Positions 22,765 through 29,623 of a DNA stretch of 29,634 nucleotides are shown one piece after another. The stretch is from positions 1 through 29,634 of the forward strand of contig JBEHYN010000038.1 of NCBI GenBank assembly GCA_048498155.1, given 5' to 3'. The notes beneath the pieces were generated by a model, which did not search any database, was not told the DNA's origin, and saw only the letters and a list, made by a program, of their open reading frames with translations. Position 1 is the first letter of the stretch. Each line of letters starts with the position of its first letter. The position numbers were made by a program, and so were the translations under genes. The stretch is from BOG-938 sp048498155. Lineage in GTDB: Bacteria; Pseudomonadota; Alphaproteobacteria; Caulobacterales; Caulobacteraceae.

Positions 22765-23766
22765 TCAGGTTTCAGACTTCAAAGGACGGGCTAGCAGGCC
22801 GTCGATGGCCTGGTCCAGGACGATTTCGCCGGCCAGGACCGCCGCCACGGCCTCGCAGATCGGCGTTTCCACGCCCAGGGCGCGGGCCAAGGCGCGTACG
22901 GCCGGGGCGGTGGCCACGCCTTCGGCCACCGACAGCTTGCCGCTCAGGGCCTCATCCAGGCTTTCGCCGCGGCCCAAGGCCAAACCCACGCTCATGTTGC
23001 GCGACTGGGGGCTGGAGCAGGTCAGCACCAGATCGCCCAGGCCGCACAGGCCTGCCACCGTCTCAGCGCGGCCGCCCTTGGCCAAGGCCAACCGCGTCAG
23101 TTCGGCGAAACCGCGCGTGATCAGGGCGGCGTGCGCGCTGCGGCCCAGGCCCCGGCCCTCCACCACACCGCAGGCGATGGCCAGCACGTTCTTGACCGCG
23201 CCGCCGATCTCCGCCCCGATCAGGTCGTCCGACAGATAGGGCCGGAAGGTGGGCAGGGCGATGGCCTGGGCCAGGGCCTTGCCCAGCTCAGCGTCGGCGC
23301 AGGCTAGGGTGACGGCCGTGGGCAGGCCGCGCGCCACCTCGGCGGCAAAGCTGGGGCCCGACAGGACGGCGGCGCGGCCCTGGGGCAAGACCTCGGCCAG
23401 CACTTCGCTCATCAGCTTGAGCGAGCCCTGCTCCACCCCCTTGGCGCACAGCACCACGGGCAGGCCGGCGGGGGCGAAAGGCGCGAAGGCCTGCAAGGTC
23501 GCGCGCAGATGCTGGGCCGGCGGGACGGCGAAGATGAAATCGCAGTCGGCCAAGTCCGCGTAGTCGCCGGTGGCGCTGATGGCGGACGACAGGGTCGCGC
23601 CCGGCAAAAACGCTGGATTGGCCCGCCACAGATTGATGTTGTCGCGGGTCTGCGGCTCGTGCGCCCAGATCTTCACGGCCAGGCCCGCGCGGGCGCAGAC
23701 CTCGGCCAGGGCCGTGCCCCAAGCGCCGGCGCCGATCACCCCGGCTGTGCGGAAAGGCGTGCTCAT
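22765..23766 (-). CDS. gpsA: Glycerol-3-phosphate dehydrogenase [NAD(P)+]
   Basis: A 333-residue cytosolic enzyme that reduces dihydroxyacetone phosphate to sn-glycerol-3-phosphate for phospholipid synthesis. The N-terminal VIGAGAWGTALAEV binds NAD(P). The substrate-side motifs are LCAKGVEQGSLKLMSEV, LSGPSFAAEVARGLPTAV, EIGGAVKNVLAIACGVVEG (catalytic Lys) and GLCGLGDLVLTCSSPQSRN. Length is normal. It overlaps the tsaD stop by four bases (ATGA, 23763-23766), so the two are translationally coupled, an arrangement common in alphaproteobacteria. Confidence 0.97.
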   Translation of the reverse strand: MSTPFRTAGVIGAGAWGTALAEVCARAGLAVKIWAHEPQTRDNINLWRANPAFLPGATLSSAISATGDYADLADCDFIFAVPPAQHLRATLQAFAPFAPAGLPVVLCAKGVEQGSLKLMSEVLAEVLPQGRAAVLSGPSFAAEVARGLPTAVTLACADAELGKALAQAIALPTFRPYLSDDLIGAEIGGAVKNVLAIACGVVEGRGLGRSAHAALITRGFAELTRLALAKGGRAETVAGLCGLGDLVLTCSSPQSRNMSVGLALGRGESLDEALSGKLSVAEGVATAPAVRALARALGVETPICEAVAAVLAGEIVLDQAIDGLLARPLKSET

Positions 23767-24863
23767 GCCTTGGCTCCCTTACGGCCGGGCAGGTGGGTGG
23801 GGTTGTCCCGCGCCGCGGCCTCATCCAGCGGCCAGCGCGGCCGCGCCACCGCGTCCAGCCCATCGGTCAGGCCCAGGGCCAGGCGCTCGGCCCCGGCCAG
23901 GGCGATCATGGCGGCGTTGTCGGTGCAGTAGCCTAAAGCCGGGGCGGCGAAGGTGAAGCCGCGCGCGCGGGCGGTCGTCTCCAAAGCCTGGCGGACCGTG
24001 CGATTGGCCGCTACCCCCCCGGCCACCACGAAACGCAGGTCGCGGCCCGAACGCTCATGGGCATAGAGCGCCATGGCCCGGTCGCTGCGCTCGGCCAATT
24101 GGCGCGCGATGGCGCACTGGACGGCAGCGGCCAGGTCTCGTCGCTCCTGCTCCGTCTCAAGGCGCTCGGCCAGCCGTGCGGCGGCGGTTTTCAGGCCGGA
24201 AAACGAGAAGTCGCAGTCCTTGCGGCCTAACAGGGCGCGCGGAAGGGGGAAGGCGTCGGCATTGCCGCCCTCGGCTAGGCGTTCCAGGGCGGGCCCGCCG
24301 GGGTAGGACAGGCCGAGGGTCTTGGCGATCTTGTCGAAGGCCTCGCCGGCCGCATCGTCGATGGTCGAGCCTAGGCGGCGGCAAGCGCCCACGCCGTCCA
24401 CCGCCAGAAGCTGACAATGACCGCCGGACACCAGCAACAGCAGGAAGGGATAATCCACCGCCTCGGTCAGGCGCACCGAAACGGCGTGGCCCTCCAGGTG
24501 GTTGACGGCGATCAGCGGCAGACCGCGCGCCAAAGCGATGGCCTTGCCCGCCGACAGCCCCACCATCACCCCGCCCACCAGGCCCGGACCCGCCGTGGCG
24601 GCGACCCCGTCCAGGTCGGAAAACTCAAGCCCGGCGTCGCTCATGGCCTTGGCGATCACAGCTTCAATGGCTTCCACATGGGCACGAGCGGCGATTTCCG
24701 GCACCACCCCGCCGAAGGGGGCATGGCCGGCGATCTGGCTGGCCACCACCGAAGACAGCACCTGCACGCCTGCCTCGCCCACGCGCACCACGGCCGCGGC
24801 GGTCTCGTCGCAGCTGGTTTCTATGCCGAGGACGGTCAAATTGCTCTGGGTCCGGTCTTTCAT
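23763..24863 (-). CDS. tsaD: tRNA N6-threonylcarbamoyladenosine transferase
   Basis: A 366-residue enzyme of the Kae1/TsaD family that transfers threonylcarbamoyl to A37 of ANN-reading tRNAs. VLGIETSCDETAAAVV opens the protein. The metal-binding His pair is in NHLEGH (122 and 126). LLLLVSGGHCQL, GSTIDDAAGEAFDK, YPGGPALERLA, FSFSGLKTA, VVAGGVAANRTVR and CTDNAAMIALAG complete the pattern. The reading frame stays open far upstream into hemC on the opposite strand, but that is a GC-rich shadow; ATG 24863 gives the normal family length. It is divergent from hemC. Confidence 0.97.
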   Translation of the reverse strand: MKDRTQSNLTVLGIETSCDETAAAVVRVGEAGVQVLSSVVASQIAGHAPFGGVVPEIAARAHVEAIEAVIAKAMSDAGLEFSDLDGVAATAGPGLVGGVMVGLSAGKAIALARGLPLIAVNHLEGHAVSVRLTEAVDYPFLLLLVSGGHCQLLAVDGVGACRRLGSTIDDAAGEAFDKIAKTLGLSYPGGPALERLAEGGNADAFPLPRALLGRKDCDFSFSGLKTAAARLAERLETEQERRDLAAAVQCAIARQLAERSDRAMALYAHERSGRDLRFVVAGGVAANRTVRQALETTARARGFTFAAPALGYCTDNAAMIALAGAERLALGLTDGLDAVARPRWPLDEAAARDNPTHLPGRKGAKA

Positions 24864-24947
24864 GGCATTGCCGCTTGCGCCCTGCTCCTGTAGCCAGATA
24901 GCGCCTTGCAGCGTCGAGGTAGCCCGGCGTCCGAGCCCAAGCAACCT

Positions 24948-25907
24948 ATGTCTCAAACCCCGTCCGACCAAGTCCTTGTCAGAATTGGCTCGCGAGCCTC
25001 CCGTCTGGCCCAGGCCCAAGCCTTCCAGATGCAGGCCGCCATCGCCGCCGCCCTGGGCGCGCCGCCCGAGGAGGCGCGGATCGTGGCGCCCGTCACCCTG
25101 TTTTCCACCGCCGGCGATCGCATCCAGGACCGGCGCCTGCTGGAGATCGGCGGCAAGGGGCTGTTCACCGAGGAAATCGAGGCGGCCCTGCTGGAGGGGC
25201 GGATCGATTGTGCGGTCCATTCCCTCAAAGACATGCCCGCCGTTCCGCCCGAGGGCCTGGTGATCGCCGCCACGCCCCAGCGCGAGGACGTGCGTGACGC
25301 CTTCTTGAGTAACACCTTCGAACACTTTGAGGATTTGCCCCTGGGCGCCAGGCTCGGCACCGCCAGTCTGCGCCGCCAGACCCAGGCGCTGTTCCTGCGG
25401 CCGGACCTGCAGCCGGTGCTGTTGCGCGGCAATATCGACACCCGCCTGGCCAAGCTGGATCGGGGCGAGGCGGACGGCATCATCCTGGCCTACGCGGGCC
25501 TGAGGCGCCTGGGCCTGGCGGACCGCGCGCGCCAGCTGTTCGACCCGCTGGAACGCCCCACCGCGCCCGGTCAAGGCGCCCTGGCCATTGAGACCCGAAC
25601 CGAAGACGCCGCCTCCGTTTGGGCCCGCGCGCTCGATCACGCCCCCACCGCCCTGTGCATCGCCGCCGAGCGGGGGGCGCTGAAGGCCATGGAAGGGTCG
25701 TGCCGCACCGCCATGGGCGCCTTCGCCACCTTGTCGGACGGCGCCCTCGATCTCGTGGTCGAGGCCCTGACGCCCGACGGACGCGAGCGCTTTCGCCGCC
25801 AGGGGCGGTTGGAAGCGGCAAATCTGGCCGCAGCGGCCCAGCTGGGCTGGAGCCTGGGCGAACAGATTCAAGCCGAAGCCGGCGATCGCCTGCTCTTGGC
25901 GGTCTGA
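24948..25907 (+). CDS. hemC: Porphobilinogen deaminase (hydroxymethylbilane synthase)
   Basis: A 319-residue enzyme that polymerises four porphobilinogen units into hydroxymethylbilane in haem synthesis. IGSRASRLAQAQ is the N-terminal signature. The catalytic Asp is in HSLKDMP (about 95), and the dipyrromethane cofactor Cys is in EGSCRTAMG (about 252). GTASLRRQTQ, LRGNIDTRLAKLD and APGQGALAIETR also fit. The open frame begins at 24906, but ATG 24948 gives the typical N-terminus. It is divergent from tsaD across an 84-base gap and is followed after 17 bases by hemD. Confidence 0.97.
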   Translation: MSQTPSDQVLVRIGSRASRLAQAQAFQMQAAIAAALGAPPEEARIVAPVTLFSTAGDRIQDRRLLEIGGKGLFTEEIEAALLEGRIDCAVHSLKDMPAVPPEGLVIAATPQREDVRDAFLSNTFEHFEDLPLGARLGTASLRRQTQALFLRPDLQPVLLRGNIDTRLAKLDRGEADGIILAYAGLRRLGLADRARQLFDPLERPTAPGQGALAIETRTEDAASVWARALDHAPTALCIAAERGALKAMEGSCRTAMGAFATLSDGALDLVVEALTPDGRERFRRQGRLEAANLAAAAQLGWSLGEQIQAEAGDRLLLAV

Positions 25908-25924
25908 ACCGTGCGCGCGCGGCC

Positions 25925-26641
25925 ATGAAAGTCTGGGTCACCCGGGCCGAACCTGAGGCCGGCCGCACGGCCAAGGCGCTGATCGCCGCCGGTCACCAGC
26001 CCCTGGTCTCGCCTCTGATTCAGGTGCGCGTCCTGCCCGCCGCCAAGGCCTTGGCCCAAGCCCTGCCGGGGGTGACCGCCGTGGCCTTTACCAGCGCCAA
26101 TGGCGTTCGCGCCTTCGCCGCTCTTCGTCCGATCAGCGATCGGCATCTGACCGCCTTCACCGTCGGCGACGCTACGGCGCGGGCCGCCCGCGAGTCCGGC
26201 TTTGTCCGGGTGATCTCGGCTGGGGGCGACGTGGTCGCCCTGGCCAAACGCATCGCGGCCAAGTCCGACCGCCCCCCAGGCGTGGTGCTCAAGGCCGGAG
26301 GGCTGGAGCCGGCGGGCGATCTGATCGGCGATCTGGAGCGGCGCGGCGTGAGCGCGCGCGCGGTGGCGGTCTATCAGACCGCGCCCCTGGCGCCCTCTGT
26401 GGCAGCCCTGGCCGCGTTAGACCGGCAGCCCCCCGGCGTGGACACGGTGCTGATCCATTCGCCCAGCGCCGGGCGGCAATTGGCCCGCCTGCTGGCCGAG
26501 CGGCCGGACCTGGCCGAGGCCCTGACCGTGATCTGCATCTCCAAGGCCGCCGCCGAGCCGCTGAAAGCGTTCAAGTTCGCGCGCCGCGCCATCGCCCAGA
26601 CCCCCGACGAGGCGGCCATGTTCGCCCGCCTCCAGCCGTGA
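25925..26641 (+). CDS. hemD: Uroporphyrinogen-III synthase
   Basis: A 238-residue protein of the HemD family, which cyclises hydroxymethylbilane to uroporphyrinogen III with inversion of ring D. The family is poorly conserved, but WVTRAEPEAGRTAKAL at the start, VAFTSANGVRAF in the first domain, TVGDATARAARESGF, AVAVYQTAP, and VDTVLIHSPSAGRQLARLL with ISKAAAEPL in the second domain are the expected landmarks. Position directly after hemC (17-base gap) supports it. The start is ATG 25925. Its TGA overlaps the GTG of the next small ORF (GTGA). Confidence 0.93.
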   Translation: MKVWVTRAEPEAGRTAKALIAAGHQPLVSPLIQVRVLPAAKALAQALPGVTAVAFTSANGVRAFAALRPISDRHLTAFTVGDATARAARESGFVRVISAGGDVVALAKRIAAKSDRPPGVVLKAGGLEPAGDLIGDLERRGVSARAVAVYQTAPLAPSVAALAALDRQPPGVDTVLIHSPSAGRQLARLLAERPDLAEALTVICISKAAAEPLKAFKFARRAIAQTPDEAAMFARLQP

Positions 26642-26784
26642 TCGGCCCCGGCGACGATCCCGACGACAAGCCGCCCACATTGCAAGGCGGCTTTCCCCTC
26701 ACCTTCTGGCTGGCCCTAGCCTTTTGCGGCCTGAGTATCGCGGCGGGGGCGGCGGTGGCCTGGCTGGGACCCTCCTGGAGATAG
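26638..26784 (+). CDS. 48-residue single-pass membrane protein coupled to hemD
   Basis: A GTG start at 26638 overlaps the hemD stop (GTGA), and the frame runs to TAG at 26782-26784. The product has an acidic, Pro-rich N-terminus (GPGDDPDDKPP), one hydrophobic helix (FWLALAFCGLSIAAGAAVAW) and a short basic end (GPSWR). No known domain is visible. Start-stop coupling to hemD and a coherent amphipathic-to-membrane design support it being real. It might be a small membrane anchor or accessory factor of haem synthesis, but only the location suggests that. Confidence 0.55.
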   Translation: MIGPGDDPDDKPPTLQGGFPLTFWLALAFCGLSIAAGAAVAWLGPSWR

Positions 26785-26851
26785 GCGCCTTGGCGCCACA
26801 GGCGCCCTCAGCTAAACAGGCCGCCCGAGCCGCGTTCGCACGCAAGCCAGG

Positions 26852-26927
26852 GCCGCCTTAGCTCAGCCGGTAGAGCACCGCATTCGTAATGCGGGGGTCA
26901 GGTGTTCGAGTCACCTAGGCGGCACCA
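26852..26927 (+). tRNA. tRNA-Thr (anticodon CGT), CCA encoded
   Basis: A complete cloverleaf can be drawn. The acceptor stem is GCCGCCT/AGGCGGC, the D arm is GCTC...GAGC, the anticodon stem is CCGCA/TGCGG with loop TTCGTAA, and the T arm is AGGTG/CACCT with TTCGAGT. The anticodon at 26885-26887 is CGT, reading ACG threonine. The 3' CCA (26925-26927) is encoded. The composition changes to lower GC beyond it, which makes the gene a possible integration boundary. Confidence 0.97.
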
Positions 26928-27012
26928 CTTGCCTCAGGCCATAGTCCTGCAATGGATCGAATGAAGCGATCACCAGGCGAAGGGCCCTATTGATCGCCGA
27001 TGCGACTCAGCG

Positions 27013-27046
27013 CTCCGTGTTTTCGTCGAACAAACGACGAACGGAG
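27013..27046 (+). promoter_or_regulatory. Hairpin covering the ribosome site of the 45-residue ORF
   Basis: TTCGTCG (27022-27028) pairs with CGACGAA (27035-27041) around a six-base loop. The outer CTCCG (27013-27017) pairs with CGGAG (27042-27046) across a short bulge. The outer stem contains the GGAG that serves ATG 27053, so folding would hide the ribosome site. This could be an attenuator, a thermosensor or simply a terminator-like structure. Only the pairing is seen. Confidence 0.5.
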
Positions 27047-27052
27047 AAAGAA

Positions 27053-27190
27053 ATGACCACAAGCTCTAAAGATGCCCGCAAGGCAGGCAAGCTGCTTGCT
27101 ACCTCCAAGTCCGCCGCCGTGCGCTCAGTTGCGGGCTCGGATTTGTCGCAAGCCAAACATAAGCCTTCCGGTGGAGGGAGAATGAAGTAA
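27053..27190 (+). CDS. 45-residue basic protein of unknown function
   Basis: ATG 27053 follows CGGAGAAAG with good spacing and the frame ends at TAA 27188-27190. The product is Lys/Ser-rich, with a core like KDARKAGKLL ... KSAAVRSVAGSDLSQAK and a Gly-rich tail. Small proteins of this 'KDAxKAxKLL ... AGSxLSQ' design occur in many bacteria as far as I recall, usually unnamed. It may bind nucleic acid given the charge, but that is a guess. It is followed closely by a terminator. Confidence 0.65.
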   Translation: MTTSSKDARKAGKLLATSKSAAVRSVAGSDLSQAKHKPSGGGRMK

Positions 27191-27197
27191 TCCACTG

Positions 27198-27240
27198 AGC
27201 CGGGATTCTAGCTGTGAATCCCTAGACTCCCGGCTTCTTC
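27198..27240 (+). terminator. Probable rho-independent terminator
   Basis: AGCCGGGA (27198-27205) pairs with TCCCGGCT (27228-27235), with an alternative inner stem GGATTC/GAATCC in the loop. A T-rich TTCTTCGTTTT tail follows. It lies eight bases after the stop of the 45-residue ORF. Confidence 0.6.
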
Positions 27241-27281
27241 GTTTTGCGGAAATTGGCCTTAGACATTCCTCATGGTGTTCA

Positions 27282-27593
27282 TCAGATTTCTCGCTCCCGT
27301 GCATTTTGGTAACCTAAGCCAAGCTCGGAGCCCCCAATGTCAAGGAGGGCGCAAAGCTCGACTCCCAACGCAGCGGCTATTCGTTCCAGGGTCATTAGCC
27401 TCGGGTTCGTTTTCCCACGTTCTATGGCCCCGAGACATTTTGCTGAAATGCCAGCTTTTCCGCTCAGGACCCGCTGAGAAAAGCCAGCGGCTTCCCGGTA
27501 TTTAAGAATGTTTTCGCCGATTGCCGCCTTGAAGACTGCAATCGCAAATTCCTTTGAATCCTGAATCGGAAGCCTCCGGACGGCGACATGCCG
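27282..27593 (-). pseudogene. Second Xre-type HTH module, in frame after a stop and without its own start
   Basis: Immediately after the TAA of the upstream Xre gene, the same frame continues open for 103 codons. It encodes a second, different HTH_3 module: IGENILKYREAAGFSQRVLS (helices 1-2), then GISAKCLGAIERGKTNPRL (recognition region), then TLERIAAALGVELCALLDI. No ATG, GTG, TTG or CTG start occurs in frame before the HTH. So it is either a decayed gene, the distal half of a two-HTH protein cut by a nonsense change, or expressed by stop readthrough. The HTH itself looks intact. Confidence 0.6.
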
Positions 27594-27818
27594 TTAGGCC
27601 CCGGCTTCCTCATCGGGCGAGATCAAATCAACAGGCGCACAGCCAAGCGCTTGGCTAAGTTCCCAAAGCGTCACCACCGTCGGATTGCGTCGGCCGCTCT
27701 CCAGCGGGCTAATATACTGCTGCCCCAGCCCAGACTTTTCGGCGAGCTGTTCCTGTGTCAGCCCCCGGCCCAGGCGGATTTTCCTAACGTTTCGCCCAAC
27801 CAGTCGCCGCATATCCAT
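27594..27818 (-). CDS. Xre-family transcriptional repressor
   Basis: A 74-residue single HTH_3 domain protein. VGRNVRKIRLGRGLTQEQLAEKSGLGQQYISPLESGRRNPTVVTLWELSQALG is the canonical helix-turn-helix order, with the recognition helix at LGQQYISPLESG. The short tail (VDLISPDEEAGA) is acidic. It is likely an autoregulated repressor: a perfect dyad (27851-27872) lies just upstream, in the gap to the divergent SHOCT gene. ATG 27818 has GGAGG 24 bases upstream, with a hairpin in between. The frame continues past the TAA into a second HTH module. Confidence 0.85.
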   Translation of the reverse strand: MDMRRLVGRNVRKIRLGRGLTQEQLAEKSGLGQQYISPLESGRRNPTVVTLWELSQALGCAPVDLISPDEEAGA

Positions 27819-27821
27819 GCA

Positions 27822-27838
27822 GCAACGGTGACCGTTGC
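27822..27838 (-). promoter_or_regulatory. Hairpin between Shine-Dalgarno and start of the Xre gene
   Basis: GCAACGGT-C-ACCGTTGC on the minus strand is a perfect 17-base palindrome. GGAGG (27843-27847) lies on one side and ATG 27818 on the other. Linear spacing is 24 bases, far too long, but if the palindrome folds out, four plus three bases remain, a normal spacing of seven. It could equally be a second DNA operator for the repressor. Confidence 0.5.
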
Positions 27839-27850
27839 CTGACCTCCAAG

Positions 27851-27872
27851 TTTATCGCATATAGGCGATAAA
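27851..27872. promoter_or_regulatory. Probable repressor operator
   Basis: TTTATCGC (27851-27858) and GCGATAAA (27865-27872) form a perfect 8-bp inverted repeat with a 6-base AT-rich spacer. It lies in the 90-base gap between the Xre gene and the divergent SHOCT gene, the usual place for a lambda-Cro-style operator controlling both. Confidence 0.6.
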
Positions 27873-27908
27873 GCTAAGGTTTAGGCCATCGGTTCGTTCT
27901 GGGATTGA

Positions 27909-28433
27909 ATGCCGGATTTTGGAACTGGCTCGAATAGTCAGGGGGGGGAATTGGATTTCAAGGTCATTGGCGGCGATTTCGTATCCCATCGAGAGGGCAA
28001 GGACCTAAGTAAAGGCGTCGATCTAGTGGATAAGGACGTCAATTGGTCATTCCATAGCTGGAATGAGTTGGTTCTACTAAACGTCGAAGACCGCTATTTA
28101 TCAACCGGGCTTGTCTTAACAAACATCGCTCTTTGTCTGTTCTTTCTTGTGGCCCTAACGCCACTTGGTGGAACAATTGTCTATCGGTTTTTTATCTGGC
28201 CTGGGTGGCCTCGCAGATTCTTGGCAAAGTTTAGCGGCGGCCAGACGCTGATCGGTGCCGCAAATCCTAACCTTCTGAACCGACTGAAGGCTGGCCTTAA
28301 GGCAGCTCCGACTGGCGAACAGGCGCTTTCTCTGAATGCCCTTGCTGATTTGGAGCGGCTTTCCAGGCTGAAGGACAGCGGTGTCCTTAGTGAGATCGAA
28401 TTCGAAAATCAGAAAAAGCTGATCTTAGGTTAG
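27909..28433 (+). CDS. Membrane protein with C-terminal SHOCT domain
   Basis: A 174-residue protein. Residues 1-65 are soluble and polar, one clear hydrophobic helix follows (LVLTNIALCLFFLVALTPLGG), then a basic linker, and the last 27 residues form a SHOCT (short C-terminal) domain: LERLSRLKDSGVLSEIEFENQKKLIL. SHOCT domains are oligomerisation or interaction modules. A run of eight G (27941-27948) lies in codons 11-14. An alternative TTG start at 27951 would place this run just upstream as ribosome site. It is divergent from the Xre gene and followed by another SHOCT protein. Confidence 0.7.
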   Translation: MPDFGTGSNSQGGELDFKVIGGDFVSHREGKDLSKGVDLVDKDVNWSFHSWNELVLLNVEDRYLSTGLVLTNIALCLFFLVALTPLGGTIVYRFFIWPGWPRRFLAKFSGGQTLIGAANPNLLNRLKAGLKAAPTGEQALSLNALADLERLSRLKDSGVLSEIEFENQKKLILG

Positions 28434-28458
28434 CTCGCCCCAACACAGAGGTAGAACC

Positions 28459-28974
28459 ATGTTCACTCCATATGTTCGGTATTTTGATTTCAAAGGCCGA
28501 TCTAACCGAGCTGAAATGATCTGGTTCACAGTCTTTCAGGCTGTCGTTGCCGCCGTTCTCTTTGGGATAGGGTCGCTTCAGTCCCGCAGCGTGGCTTATG
28601 GCTTAGCCGACCTGTTTCTCGGGGCCTCCCTGATCCCATCGATCGCTGTGCAAGTCCGCCGTCTACACGACACTGGTCGCTCCGGCTGGCGGATGTTGTG
28701 GATACTCCTGCCTGGAGCGGGCTCCCTGGTCTTGCTGCTCTTCCTCCTTCAAAAAGGCACCATGATCGCCAACCGTTTTGGACCGCCTTTGGCGTCCGCT
28801 TCGACAGGGGCCTCAGGCACGACCGGCCGTCAGCGGACCATGCAACAAGACGGCCCCGTCCAGATGACGCCACAGGTGTTGGAGAAGCTCGAAAACCTTG
28901 GTCGCCTGCGTACCTCGGGAGCTTTGACCGAGGACGAGTTTCTTCGTCAAAAAGCGCTCTTGCTCAATGACTAA
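28459..28974 (+). CDS. DUF805 membrane protein with SHOCT tail
   Basis: A 171-residue protein. The N-terminus YFDFKGRSNRAEMIWF is the DUF805 hallmark, followed by membrane helices, the conserved SIAVQVRRLHDTGRSGWRML, another hydrophobic stretch and NRFGPP. A linker then leads to a SHOCT domain, LENLGRLRTSGALTEDEFLRQKALLL. DUF805 proteins are inner-membrane proteins of unknown function. ATG 28459 follows an AGAGGTAG ribosome site. It is 25 bases after the previous SHOCT gene, so the two are likely cotranscribed and could interact through the shared domain. Confidence 0.85.
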   Translation: MFTPYVRYFDFKGRSNRAEMIWFTVFQAVVAAVLFGIGSLQSRSVAYGLADLFLGASLIPSIAVQVRRLHDTGRSGWRMLWILLPGAGSLVLLLFLLQKGTMIANRFGPPLASASTGASGTTGRQRTMQQDGPVQMTPQVLEKLENLGRLRTSGALTEDEFLRQKALLLND

Positions 28975-29056
28975 GCGGGCGGCCTTAGCTGCCCCAGTTT
29001 CGAGAATTTGGACCTTTCGGCCGAATACGGCGACATCAACATTGGAGCAATTACCC

Positions 29057-29623
29057 GTGAACCCCATTCAGGCCAACCCTCTTGTTAGCTCGGCGGCAGA
29101 GGCCGGGCGGCGCTTTTCGATTGCCGTTGCGGCGGCCTTGATGGTTGCAACCACCTACGGCTGCGGAAGCGGCTCGTCCTCGACTTCATCCAGTCGATCT
29201 GCCGATGCGGCGAATTCGCCTGCTGCCATCGGTCAACCGATAACCGTTGACGGAGTTGAAGTGACGGTGACTTCTGTCGATGCGCCCCTTAGTTCGACTG
29301 CCGACGATCCCCTAGCTGGGTTCCGAACTGGGGGTTATGTTCATGAACAGGCCGCCGCTGGCGGGATTTTAGTCACTGTCAATTATTCGCTGAAGAACGT
29401 TTCGGACAAGCCAATCGGTGCCGGCGACATGCCGGACATTACGCTTCGTGATCCAAATGGAACAATCTACAAACCCGACCTTGGCAAGACTGCTGTTCAT
29501 GCGAGCTCCGCAAACCTCACCTTCAAAGCGCTGAGCTGTCAATTCGCACCCAATGTTGTCCCCCCTTTCGCTTTGAAAGTTAGCCCCCTTGGCGCTGGCG
29601 TTTGCAGTCGCCCGGCGGCGTAG
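29057..29623 (+). CDS. DUF4352-like lipoprotein, 3' end replaced by the terminal repeat
   Basis: A 188-residue product. The N-terminus has a basic stretch, a hydrophobic segment (FSIAVAAALMVATTYGC) and a lipobox-like Cys followed by a Ser-rich linker. The body resembles DUF4352 immunoglobulin-like domains: ITVDGVEVTVTSVDAP, then ILVTVNYSLKNVSDKPI, then ITLRDPNGTIY. The GTG at 29057 is chosen because GGAG lies nine bases upstream; the frame itself opens earlier inside the DUF805 gene. From base 29537 on, the sequence is the terminal repeat, so the last 29 residues are probably not native and the gene is likely interrupted. Confidence 0.65.
   Translation: MNPIQANPLVSSAAEAGRRFSIAVAAALMVATTYGCGSGSSSTSSSRSADAANSPAAIGQPITVDGVEVTVTSVDAPLSSTADDPLAGFRTGGYVHEQAAAGGILVTVNYSLKNVSDKPIGAGDMPDITLRDPNGTIYKPDLGKTAVHASSANLTFKALSCQFAPNVVPPFALKVSPLGAGVCSRPAA

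Noticed and set aside
23763..25871. A 702-codon open frame on the minus strand running from tsaD through hemC
   Set aside because: TsaD proteins start where ATG 24863 is. The upstream part is antisense to hemC, has the biased composition of a GC-rich shadow frame and matches no domain.
26905..26927. Search for a second copy of the tRNA-Thr 3' end as an attachment site downstream
   Set aside because: I could not find a matching segment before the end of the window.
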